Of a stretch of DNA of 64,000 nt, positions 52,790 to 63,872 are shown one piece after another (positions within the stretch are counted from its first letter, which is position 1; each line of letters opens with the position of its first letter). The stretch comes from Agelas oroides (lineage: Eukaryota > Porifera > Demospongiae > Agelasida > Agelasidae). The notes under the pieces were generated by a model. The model was given only the letters and a program-made list of their open reading frames with translations, was not told the DNA's origin and did not search any database. The DNA lies in the NCBI GenBank assembly GCA_949130485.1, contig OX422190.1:6554361-6618360 (forward strand), given 5' to 3'. Position numbers and translations under genes: made by a program.

Positions 52790-53610
52790 CAAGTCACAAA
52801 AAAGTTTTCTGAATGAAAACAAGTGCACATAGAGATGGAACCCTCAAAAACCAACCAAACTAGATGGGAATGACACCACAACAATTTCACACCATCCCTA
52901 CATCTTGTGCCATTTTGCCAACTATGCTTTGTGTTTGTTAGTTGTGTTCATAGGAGGGTTGTGGAAGGCAGTGGGATGGGTAGTGCTGGGTGTGGAGTGC
53001 ATGTTGATGTGCATGGGGGGTGAGTTATGTTGTGGGTGGCTGTGATGTAGTTGCTATGCTGAGAATGGCAGGTATGGTCTGTCTTGAATTAGTCTTGCAA
53101 GCCAGACCCTTTCTGCGCAGCACCGATCGCTTTCAGTATGCGGCACACAGAGGGAAGAAGTTTGATGTTTGGATTTACAATTTCACTTCAAAGCATTTAT
53201 GACGATTCTTAGTGCCTTCCTCTGCGTGCCGATACTGAAAGCGATCTGCACTGTGGAACGGAAAGGGTCTGGCTTGTGAGACTAGTGTTGAATGCAGAAA
53301 CTGTTGAGTGCATGAGCTGGGTCTGTTGGAGTAAGTTATGTTGTGAAATTTTATTGCTGCTGAACATGGCAGATATGGATTGTCTTTATGTAAAAGGCTG
53401 TGGAGTGAGCAGCGCTAACTACAGCTAGTATTCATCTAGTGGGTGTGAATAGGCTAGAGAGTTTACTGGTGTGCATAGTTGGCAAAATGGCACAAGATGT
53501 AGGGATGGTGTGAAATTGTTGTGGTGTCATTCCCATCTAGTTTGGTTGGTTTTTGAGGGTTCCATCCCTACATGCACTTGTTTTCATTCAGAAAACTTTT
53601 TTGTGACTTG
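52790..53610. mobile_element. 821-bp element with ~135-bp TIRs
   Basis: CAAGTCACAAAAAAGTTTTC at 52,790 is mirrored at 53,610. The TIRs extend past CATCCCTACATCTTGTGCC. The left end falls exactly where copies A and B part. A smaller palindromic element is nested in the middle. Confidence 0.85.
53090..53284. mobile_element. 195-bp palindromic-end element, nested
   Basis: TAGTCTTGCAAGCCAGACCC ... GGGTCTGGCTTGTGAGACTA. Flanks GTCTTGAAT / GTGTTGAAT match at 8 of 9 positions. The interior has GATCGCTTTCAGTAT in both orientations. Confidence 0.8.
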
Positions 53611-54387
53611 TTCCTGCTCTTTTTTTTTTTTTGTATTGCTTTTTAGGAATGGTAAGAGAGAAGTGACATGGGAGGGTAGGCCGAGGGGAAGATGCATGGT
53701 GTGTACAGTATGATAGTAGAAAGAGCTAAGAATTGTCATAAATTCAAACGCTTTGAAGTGAAATCGTCAATCCAAACATCAAACTTCGGGGGGTTTAGAA
53801 GTACAGTCCAAGCAAAGCCTCATAAAAACCAAGTGAAAAGCAGATGAGTTTAATAAGCTTTGCATGCAAGCTTATAAATCCTGTGCTCATTTCATGTGGA
53901 CTACTAATGGGTTCACCGAAAAACTCTCCATAGACTGTCACCAGAGTATTGAGTCGTAAGACCCCATTACAGAACTGTTTGATGGTGAGTAGCTATAGTC
54001 TAAATGGGTTTGAAACGAACGCATAGGGGTCTGTGGAGCTGAACAACCACCAGTTCTGTGGCCACCTCTAGTGCAGAAGTTTGGAATGAAGCCATGCACT
54101 GTTGACTCGGTGCTACTAGAGTTTGAGTATACCAAGCTACCAATAGGCTGCCACTTGCTTCGTTGGAGGAATATGAAGACTCATGCAGGCACAACACAAA
54201 AGGAGGATGTTAAGAAGACACCAGCCAAAGTGCTACCATCAACTCGCAGTAAACATTGTATGTGTACTATATGCATGTAAATGACTATAACAAGCAAATT
54301 TGAAATGTGAAAGTTGACAATAAAACTTGAAATTGAATATCAGTGGCTAGTGTTCTAAGTCATATGAAGTACTTGATGGTTAAAACA

Positions 54388-54939
54388 CTAGCTGGCATAG
54401 TACCGTCTATACCACTTGAGCTTGGCTTTTGCTGCCTTCAAATTAGTCATACGAGCTGCTGCCCTTTTTTTGTCAGGGTTCCTCCAATAACTACTATGGG
54501 AGGATACGCGGGAAGCTGCCCTTCCTTTCTCAGGGTACTCCCAATAGCGGGTATGGGAGGATACACGGGAAGCTGCCCTTCCTTTCTCAGGGTCCTCCCA
54601 ATAACGGGTATGGGAGGATGCCCTGGAAGATGCCCTTTTGGTCTCAGGGTCCTCCCAATAACGGGTATGGGAGGACGCCCTTTTCGTCTCAGGGTCCTTC
54701 CAATAACAGGCATGGGAGGACACCCTTTTCGTCTCAGGGTCCTTCCAATAACAGGCATGGGAGGACGCCCTTTTCGTCTCAGGGTCCTTCCAATAACAGG
54801 CATGGGAGGACGCCCGGGAAGATGCCCTGTGTTTCTCCGGGTCCTTCCAGTAATTATTACGGGACGCTTGCCTTTTTTTCCCTTTGTTTCGCAGGTAGTT
54901 CTGCTTGTCCTGCGCTCGTTTCTTGCGGACATTACGCAT
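54388..54939 (-). CDS. 183-aa basic repeat protein (YWKDPETKRASS repeats)
   Basis: About eight repeats of 15 or 21 residues with the core YW(K/E)DPE(T/K)(K/G)RA(S/A)S, preceded by a Lys/Arg-rich start (RNVRKKRAQDKQNYLRNKGK). The repeats are clearly encoded, since base changes between units keep the core. I associate such DPEKKRA repeats with N-terminal parts of large transposon-linked and STPR-like proteins in aquatic invertebrates; that is pattern memory, not a search. The gene lies wholly in the 52.8-55.5 kb stretch absent from copy A. No intron signal was judged. It may be a fragment of a larger mobile-element gene. Confidence 0.55.
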   Translation of the reverse strand: MRNVRKKRAQDKQNYLRNKGKKRQASRNNYWKDPEKHRASSRASSHACYWKDPETKRASSHACYWKDPETKRVSSHACYWKDPETKRASSHTRYWEDPETKRASSRASSHTRYWEDPEKGRAASRVSSHTRYWEYPEKGRAASRVSSHSSYWRNPDKKRAAARMTNLKAAKAKLKWYRRYYAS

Positions 54940-56250
54940 ATTGCGTTCGATGTAAAGTGCAGCACAACTACGTCAACTGATCCACGAAATCAGATTTGCA
55001 AACTGCAACGCTCAATTCTCACCTTCTCTACGAAGTACTGAACCACGTGCTCAGTTGAACCCTGGTGACGTAATTATGAGTAATATTTAATTCGAGCAAA
55101 ATGGCGTGTAGCAGCTAGCGTAAGTGTGAGATTACCTGAGAATCGCCGACAAGTTTGAGTTCTTTCTTTTAGACCGATAAGTGGCAGGTGCAATACCTAG
55201 TGATTTATCCTGTTGTTTTGCGTTTGAATCGTTGTAAAAGCTCCAGCCGTTATCGTGCTATCGCGGTGAGAGGCAGAAGAAGAAGAAGAAGAAAGCCAGA
55301 AGATAGACGATTTGTCCGTTTTGGCGACTTGCCGGTCTGGTGCTTAGCGATACTTTCCAGCAAACTTAACAGTCTTTTTGCTCATGAAAACACTCGATAA
55401 TGCCTGATATGGCTCATACAGGCCTTTGACTAATCTAACGAAGACATTTCGAGCGTGTTATTTGTGCACTTTTAATGTGGCGGCCATTTTTTTTCGGGGT
55501 CATCCCTACATATGGCGTACTACCGTACGCCATGATTATAGCAGTTTCTGTTGTGTCCTTTTTTTGCATATTGAGTCGGGAATTTCTATGGGCGATAATT
55601 GACCATAAGTGGGTTAATACCGCTGCGTATTTTTGAAAGTCTGGCTTCACTGTCACTTTCACACTTGTTCGCACCTACTTAGTTACCTACTCACAGTGCA
55701 GCACCAACTCAATATGCGAGAGCGACTGGACTCTCTCCCGTTTTTCGTGTGAAATTCTGGGAATTTTTTGGTGTCTAAAATATTTAACATACCACAGGAC
55801 GCGCCGAGCGCAGAAGAATATTATCATAGGAACGACTCTCCACTGCGTTTCAAATTTCAACTGCCCATAGAGTGGCGTCTTAATTAAGGCAGCTACTTTA
55901 GGACTCGCTTTGGGGGCGGGACAACTTAGCCTCGCTCCCAGGCCCGAGCGAATACTGGGAAGCGTACAGGTACCGTCTCCGTCTCTTGAGAATCAGGCTC
56001 CACAAGACAAATTCCACAAGGGGACGTGGCAAACAGCCGACGTGTCAACATCGAAAAGCCAGCTATGAATACTTGCCGCGTAAACGAGTTACAAAATAAT
56101 TTTTGCCGAGCGCATTAGCGCGAGGCTTTGAACGAGAGATCTATATTCTCGCAATGTACGTGCATACAGGTCACGCTCAGGAATGTCAATTTGCACTCAC
56201 GTGCATGCTCAGGAACTCTTGCGTCACGTGCACTAGCGAGGCGCGCGAGG

Positions 56251-56550
56251 ATGCCTAGCGTTGAGGACAGGGAAGAACAGCGCTTCTTGACAATGAAGGG
56301 CGGGGAGGACAGCGCGTCTGGTCCTCCGCGAGGTACGCAGCCGACGGTTGGCGACACTGAGAAAGAGAAAGCAACGAAGTCCGAGTTAACCCTCACAAAT
56401 TGTAAAGGAGGAGCTGGGCAGTTGGCTGGGATGGAAGAGCACACTGCACTCAAAATGCAGGTGTGCATTCTAGTGTGCATTTATTGGAAATACTATCCAC
56501 ACAAGAGCTGTCTAGGCATTTGTTGTGAACATACTATAATGTTTCTGTGA
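56251..56550 (+). CDS. Second copy of the MPS(D/V)EDREE candidate exon
   Basis: Shares its first ~40 codons with 30,247-30,471, less a 24-bp in-frame block. Beyond 56,380 the sequence is unrelated to copy A, so the end of this frame is probably not real coding. Confidence 0.3.
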   Translation: MPSVEDREEQRFLTMKGGEDSASGPPRGTQPTVGDTEKEKATKSELTLTNCKGGAGQLAGMEEHTALKMQVCILVCIYWKYYPHKSCLGICCEHTIMFL

Positions 56551-57559
56551 GCATCTGGTACAGAAGGTCTAGCAACTACAGAAATTCAACAGTGTACACT
56601 TTCACCCCAGCCTATCGACCAGACCCTCTTTTCCATATTTGGGATGGTCTGGGAACGAGACTAAGGGACAACCTACAGTTTCATTAGAGTGAGATTGGCT
56701 TCAAAGTCGTAGTCAGAGCCTTGTGCCTGTGGCAACAAAACATCAATAAACAGGAAGTGAGAACAGGAAGTGACAACAGGAAGTGACTTAACTACTTAAA
56801 CAGTTATGTGCCTATCAATGGTATGCCCCACCTGGCATACCTGGGGCAAATGTTGGAGAAAGGAAGGGGATTTCGTTCCTGAAAGGCTGGTACTTAGTCG
56901 GGATTGTCCCAATCCACTCAAATTACATATAATTTCTCTTTTGTTGTGTTAAATGTCTTTGGAAAATTCATTGTGAATTCCACTGATACCCCTGTCACAC
57001 ACTGTGCACAACACAGAGATATGGGGTATTTGTAAGGGATATGTAGGGGGATGGTACGCAGGTTTGTGGGCTTGTTCCATTAGCTGCAGTCTAGTGCTTT
57101 AACCAATAGGCCACCAGCAACCCTAAGACTGTGGTGGTGATTCGGGGTTAGTCATCCAAGTCAGACCTGTGAAGATTGCTCTCATGGTGGTGTGTGTGCA
57201 TGCTTGTACAATATCTGTGCGTGATGTGCAGGTTTGACAGCTTGGCATGTGACTGGGGGGAGGGAGGGAGGTTAGGTGGAGGGTATCTCTTCTTCACCGC
57301 CCCCACACTGCTCCAGCAGTGACATTTAAAATAATCTGCTAACAGACCTGACTTGGGGGAGGGGTCTGGGAAATATCGTACCTGCCCTAGGCCCACCATC
57401 TACCACTTTAGTTACAACTTATATTTGACATGGTGGTTGGGTTGGAGGGGTGCACGGGTGAGGGAGGGGAATGAAGGATGTCTTTGGCCTCTAGTTCTGG
57501 TGAAAAAAAGTGGAGTAAGCCTAGGAATGAGGCTGTGTCTCACCTTCCAATTCACTTAC
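56551..57559. other. No gene seen
   Basis: Short direct repeats of GGAAGTGA at about 56,750-56,785. A half-palindrome at about 56,619-56,683 (AGACCCTC ... GGGAACGAGACTA). No coding evidence. Confidence 0.4.
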
Positions 57560-57745
57560 AACAGTTCTCACACGGTCACATGACCAACATCTCACACGGT
57601 CACATGATCAATATTAACACACGGTCACATGACCAACATCTCACACGATCACGTGATCAACATCTCACACGGTCACATGACCAACATCTCACATGGTCAC
57701 ATGATCAATATTAACACACGGTCACATGATCAACATCTCACATAA
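57560..57745. repeat. Tandem array of CACACGGTCACATGA units
   Basis: About seven units of 22-26 bp alternating CACGGTCACATGACCAACAT and CACGGTCACATGATCAATAT forms. Confidence 0.9.
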
Positions 57746-57989
57746 AGCTAACATCATTCCCAGGCTTTTGTTACATGCAGTGATGACGTTACATGACATC
57801 ACTGGATGTGACAAATTAAAATCTCTTGGGTCTTCCTCCTCATACAGTGGAACCCTGCTTAACGGCCTTCCCCCTCTCTCATACTCACAACCTGAAGTGA
57901 TCAAACAGTGGTACTGGGAATGTAGCTAGCATTGTGTGACACGTAGAAAGACTCTCTCAGGACTCACAGCTTCTTACAGCCTCCTCTGG

Positions 57990-58205
57990 CAGTAGCATGG
58001 CTCTGACAGTAGCATGGCTCTATCACCAGCTGCCAGTAGCATGGCTCTATCACCCAGCTGCCAGTAGCATGGCTCTATCACCAGCTGACAGTAGCATGGC
58101 TCTATCACCAGCTGCCAGTAGCATGGCTCTATCACCAGCTGCCAGTAGCATGGCTCTATCACCAGCTGACAGTAGCATGGCTCTATCACCAGCTGCCAGT
58201 AGTGG
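57990..58205. repeat. 27-bp tandem array, about eight units
   Basis: The unit is AGCATGGCTCTATCACCAGC plus TGCCAGT, open in several frames because 27 is a multiple of three. Not judged coding. It lies just past the 3' end of the kelch gene. Confidence 0.9.
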
Positions 58206-58293
58206 CTTTTCTAAAGTTTCTCTTTTTATCTGCATTCAAGTCACCGTCTTTTTTCCATGTGGGGTACAGGTAGCATCAAAAACAACCACAAAC

Positions 58294-58299
58294 TTTATT
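58294..58299 (-). promoter_or_regulatory. Poly(A) signal AATAAA
   Basis: A reverse-strand AATAAA lies 31 bp beyond the stop codon of the kelch gene, which supports that stop as the true 3' end. Confidence 0.6.
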
Positions 58300-58329
58300 T
58301 CCAGACCAGCAACATGTGGCCTGGGAAAG

Positions 58330-61300
58330 TTAGTTCAGAACAGATGCCACATCGACTCGGCTAGTTAGTCCAACATAGTTCTCATGTCCTCCAGCAACCA
58401 GCAGCTCGCCGCTGGGTAGCACAACACAGGAACAATACTCGCGTGCATTAGGTAAGTCTCCAACATTAGTCCATTTCTCACTCTCCGGCTGGTAGAGATG
58501 GATGTGTTTTCTTGTGCGGTTGCCATCGGTGCCTCCCACGGCTATGAGGTAGCCATGGAGACTGATGGCAGCAGAGTTCCTCAGCGGAATGTCAGGGAGA
58601 CAATGCCATAGTGCGGGTGACTTGCTAGCGGTGGACTGGTCAACAGTTTGTGATACAATGTCAGGGAGGGAGACGCGGAATACATGATTATCATCAGTAA
58701 TGTGCCAGTAGTCTCCCAGAATGGTGGATGTCATGTCCTTAATTGGCCTGGGGAGTGGAGAGGCAGACATCCACTGGTTAGTGGAAGTGTTGAACAGTTC
58801 AACTGTGACTAGGATATGAACAGCATTCCCACCTGCTACCAGCAGCCATATGTCATACATGACTACAGCTGGGCTGAAGCGAGGTGTGGGCATTGGGGGG
58901 TAGGGGTATGTCCATTCCTGGGACGAGGGCTCGTACACTGCAAGCTGATTGGTCGCCTTCATACCAAGATCATCACGGCCACCTACCAGAGTGAGGTGGT
59001 TGTTGATGATAGTCATAGCAAACCTCCTGTACTCATATCTTGGTAGACAACTCCAGTTGTCTGTGTCCAGGTTGTATTTCATTATAGTGTGTGTATCACC
59101 ACAGTCTGTGAATCCTCCTCCCACATACACACTCCTCTCCAATGCAACACAGTGTGGAAACAATGACATTCCATACTCCATGTCTCTGCACCTCCTCCAC
59201 CTAAGTTGTAGAGGCAGCTGCTGGAGAGGACACTGCTGGAACAGAGAAGAATATAGTATGTCATAAATGAGTGTTAATTAGGTATTTTGATCTTCAGTGC
59301 AGCATTCTTTACTCTACACAGACACATGCAAGAGTTGCAGCCATTAAGTAATGCAGAAATGATGTAGCTAAACATGGAAGTTTTGGGTCTCTATTTTGTA
59401 TGGTAATGGCAAGGACATATCAACCCATGGTGGGGAGAGTGATGTAGACAGCAGAACATTTTCAAAACAGATCCTATCATCAGTAGGAGAGAATACAGGC
59501 TCCAGGCTCCTCCCCAGAATAATAGAGAGAGAGCCAGGAAAATTTGATCACGTGCCTCACACTCTGACGCGAAATATTGCCCAGCATAAATTTGTAATAT
59601 GCTAGCCTATCGTTGTTGTTGGAGTTGTGGGTGTTGCTGGGACTTACGGATCGGCTGTTTTACCGTTCACGAGCTAGCTTGCAGGCTACAATAAGTCTGA
59701 GGCTTTTACATAGCCACGTCGTTCAGTTTAACGCTCACTCGAGACGGTTGCATTGTTGATGATCACAGCGCTGGTTGCTGCTCAACGTGACAGCAAGGGG
59801 GTCCTTCGAAGGCCTCCTGCAATAGTAGGAAATAGCTCTGCATAATTTGTACAAGCTAATTTGAATATTTTACTCATACTTGAGTAATGTTGAGTTAACT
59901 AGTCGTAAAGTTGCACTTTTCCTCAACCACAAACTGAACTGCCAAATTTTTAGCAGTTATACATGAATCCAACTAGCTATAGGGATGCATACTGAACAAA
60001 ATTTTTTGATTCACCTTTACCAGCAACTAGGTAGCTCTTGGGCAAAATCTCTTAAACAACCGCATAGCTAAACAGCTAGTCATAGCTATTTATTTGCAGA
60101 GAAAGAACTTCTCTACCCAAACCAAAATTCAAGAAATTTGAAGTATACTGAACAAAAGCTGTACTATCAAAAACACCAAATATTCATAGTCTGACTTTGT
60201 GGAGCCAAGGTAGTCACAATCACCCAGCTCTGCTAAACAGTTTGCAACTAAACTTTGCATTAGTACACTGTGCAGACTTACAGCACATGCTTTCGCTAAA
60301 TGTGTTGAATAAGAAATGCTGTACATTACACTGTAGGGTGAGAATTTTCATTTTTACTGGGCATTTTTTTTCTTGCTACAGTGAATACAAGTAGATCTGT
60401 GAAGAATGCAAAACCCATTACGGCCAACACCTCTTTCCCTTGTACTTACTCATCTGTGCCAATCAAGAAAACCAGAATGATTTTACTGATCCATCTGCAT
60501 GAGTTTTGCGTTCTTATTCACCATTAGCTGTTCATGCAAGTGCGTAATATGTTTACCCCCTTGAAACTCAGATAAGAAAGGCTTGACAATTCCTTCCCAT
60601 GTTGAGCTAGGGTTAATAACAAAGGTAGGTCAAGAAACCTGAACTAGCAAGCACTATAGGGCTACACACATAAAACCGGTAGTCTGGTTTCTGGTGCATC
60701 CACTGCATTGAGGACCAGGCTGTGGATATTAGAATATGAAATGGCTGTACTTTGAAAACTTCGGCATTGCATACACTAAGACTTTGGTGAGCCAAGGTAA
60801 TAACTGCATGTACAGCATGCTTCTGGTACCTCAACAGTCTTTTCTCTCCCCAATTTAGGCTTCACTGGGGGCGGAGTCCTCTCTACTACTTCTGTCTCTA
60901 TGGTCTCTGGTTTGGGCTCTGCTGGAGGCTCCTGTAGTGGCAAAACTTTAGTTGTGAATTATATACCTTCATTCACAAACATCTGCCTAAACATGTACGT
61001 AGAACTATATCATGCATTGCGAAACTGCCTGTGGGATTTCTATTATTTTTTTTTTTCCACTACGAATTAGGCATTCCATAGTAATTTATTGAATATGGTA
61101 TTATTTTCCTGAGGGTGTATGAGTCAATTAGGTGTGATGCTATGTATCTTCTTACTATGGAATTAGGCATGCAACAGCAAAATGATTTTACAATTTCTTT
61201 TTGTACTATCTTGAAGAGCAAAACATTTGCTTGAGCATGTAGGAGTCAGTTGAATGCAGTTGCTAAACTGCCTGTAGATTTTTCAGGCATAGTGAGCTTT

Positions 61301-63872
61301 GTTAGCATACCATGGTCTGCATACACAAACACCTATCTCAAGTGTGTACACAAACTGGAATGCTACATGCATGGTTGGTAGCCTCATTCCCAGGCTTTTA
61401 CGCCCCCTGCTATTACCGCTTGCAGCAAGGGATATAATAGATTGGGAACAAAGCTAGGTATTTGAGGCCCTGACTCCTACAAGTTAAGAATCAACCACTT
61501 GCTAAGCACATACAGCCATCATTAATTGGGTAGATTGAGCTGGCCTAGTTAGCAGAACTATGACATTGAAATTACTATACAGCATACTTTCTTCTCAACA
61601 GCCTTCAATGTCCTTAGTTTAGGTTTCACTGGGGGAGGTGTCTTTTGAACCACTTCTGGCTCTTCTTTAGCCTCTGGCTTGGGCTCAGCTGGAGACTCCT
61701 GTAGTGGCAACAGTTTTCATTGTGAACGACCTACTATATGTTAGGAAGACTTTACCTAGTGCTCCTCTGTGTAAACCTCTAAGGCTGAATGGATATTTAC
61801 AACATTGGCTGCACTTATTTGATGGATGTAGTATATATAAAGCTGACCTTGATTGTCTGCTGCCCTCTGAGCTCTGTCATCAAACTTTGCAGCCACTTAC
61901 TCTCTGCTTGAGCGGTTTCCAACTCTCTCACAGCCTCTCATCTCCCTGCCTTCGCCTCTTCCAGCTTCTCCCTTAGTTCAGTAGCCTCAATTGTCACCTT
62001 GAGGATACCTTGTTCATGTTCGAGTTCTTGCTTGGTACCACCTTCCCTGGCTACTGCTAACTCTTGCTCTAGCCTTGCAATGAGAGCCTCTTTTTCCTGA
62101 AGCTGCTGTGAAAGAGTTTCAATCTTCCGTTCCTTCTGGTTGACAGTGAACTTGTGTTGACAAATTTCATTTGCATTGCTCTCACACTCTGCTCTTGCAG
62201 TGGAAAGTTGGTGCTGGGAAGAACATTGAAGAACTGTCATCCTTCAATGAAGTAAGTAATCTAACTTCAGATGTCAAGTGAATAAGATACATAATGCTCC
62301 CTTACCTCCATTTCACTGATGTACTGATCCTTCGAGCTACTAGCACTGATGAGCTGCATCTGTAGGAAGTCCACCATCTGCCTCTCCCTCTTCAGGTGGG
62401 ATTTCAGAGCTTCATTTTCTTTCTCCTGCACTCGTTGCACTGCAGATTTCTTTTCCAATTCTGTGGTTGCTTGTTGGAGTTTCTCACTCAGTTCCTGTGT
62501 TCGCTTCCTTTCAAAGTTCAACTCGCCCTCAACTGTGTGTAGTTGTTGTTGCAACTCCCTGATTTCTTCTTCTCTGTTCCTAATAATGTTCTGAAGTTGT
62601 TCACTGTCTTCCTGATGACCTGTACGTAGGAACTGGAGCTCTTGTTCCCTCAGCTGTAGTTGCTTCTCAACATTCATCTTCTCTCGAATCAGTTTAATGG
62701 TCTTGGTCTTGGTTTGTCGGATGGTCTGTTTGATTTGCACCAGTCTCTGGTTTACTTCACCTTTCTGCTTCTTCACCTCCTCCAGGCATCGATCTTTTAC
62801 TGCTAGCTCCCGTCCTTTTCTTTCACCTGCTTCCTTAGCTGCTCAACCTTGGTACTCAGCTTCTTCTGCAAGGGTATTAATGTGGGACTGGAAGCCTTTC
62901 ATATTGATAACCTTGTTCAACAGAAAGCTCTATAGGTTAGAAAACTCCATGCATACCTCATGTGATGTATCTTGTTCTGGGAGCTTCATCTCTGGCAAGG
63001 ATGGGTCCGGAACTCCTATAATGTTTCAAAATAAAGATTACATGCGGGAAAGTCTTTCCTTAGTGACATGGAACATATTAGACACAGTACTTTCAATACA
63101 CCAGTCTTACCATACTTGAGTGCAATCTTGTGTGCTAGTTTCTTCTTCCCAATTTCCATGAGAACCTTCACAACACGACACCAGCTTGGCCCAGGTAGCT
63201 TTTGCATCCATACTGAAAGCATCTCTGTCCTGAGCTGCTGTGTGCTGCGTAGTGTAGGGTCAAGTTTGATGTCGTCAAGCTTTGCTTTTGGGATATCCAG
63301 GTGTAGCCCCAGGCTAAACCAGTCAGAGACTTCCTGTAGCTCTTGGTCCAGTAGTTTCAGCATCTGCGAGGATGTCTGCGGGACAAGTCATCTATGTTCA
63401 GTTAGTAATTTGTGAATATGTCCTCAGACAACTCTGCTTTGTACCTGGCTCGAAGTATCCAGTTGTAGTACCCCCTTTTCTGCCAAGAATGGGTCTGGAA
63501 CTCCTATACAGAGTTCAAGATGGGGAGATGGATTGTGCGTGTCGTACATCACTGTGCATGTTCACATGAAACACATCTAATTGCACAATATTTTCAGCAA
63601 ACTAGTCTTACCATACTTGAGTGCAATCTTTTGTGCTAGACTCTCCCTCCCAATTTCCATGAGAGCTTTCACAACACGTGGCCAGCTGGGCTCTGGCTGC
63701 TTCTTCATCCACACTGAAAACATCTCCATCCTGAACTCCTGTGTGCTGTGCAGTGTGGAGTCATGTTTGATGGAGTGCAGTTCTGCTGATGGGATATCAA
63801 GGTGTAGCCCCAGGCTAAACCACTCAGAGACTTCATGTAGCTCCAGGACCAGTAGTTTCAGAGTCACCTTGC
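58330..63872 (-). CDS. Death-Death-coiled-coil-kelch protein (5' incomplete)
   Basis: Reverse-strand exons: 63872-63612 Death domain 1 (VSEWFSLGLHLDIPSAELHS ... VVKALMEIGRESLAQKI); 63503-63445 linker (GVPDPFLAE); 63375-63111 Death domain 2 (VSDWFSLGLHLDIPKAKLDD ... VVKVLMEIGKKKLAHKI); 63015-62957 linker (GVPDPSLPE); 62867-62306 and 62213-61901 coiled coil rich in Glu, Gln, Lys and Leu; 61698-61588 and 60931-60830 proline-rich (PAEPKPE ... TPPPVKPKL); 59235-58330 kelch. Borders are GT-AG and phases agree except after 61901. The kelch part has six blades with YVGGG, LTLVGGR, LLVAGGN, IAVGGT and LLVAGGH; blade 4 has lost its GG. Death domains recruit partners in apoptotic and immune signalling; kelch propellers bind protein targets. 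Two lesions are visible: a probable 1-base loss near 62,813 and an in-frame TGA near 61,935. They are either sequence errors or signs of decay. The start lies outside the window. Confidence 0.85.
59236..60829. other. Last intron of the Death/kelch gene
   Basis: No exon or repeat recognised inside. Ends fit: donor GTACCAG beside 60,830 and acceptor TTCTCTGTTCCAG before 59,235 on the reverse strand. Confidence 0.6.

Noticed and set aside
58050..58368. SMALSPAAS-repeat ORF
   Set aside because: The 27-bp tandem repeat is open in several frames. No start, splice or homology support.
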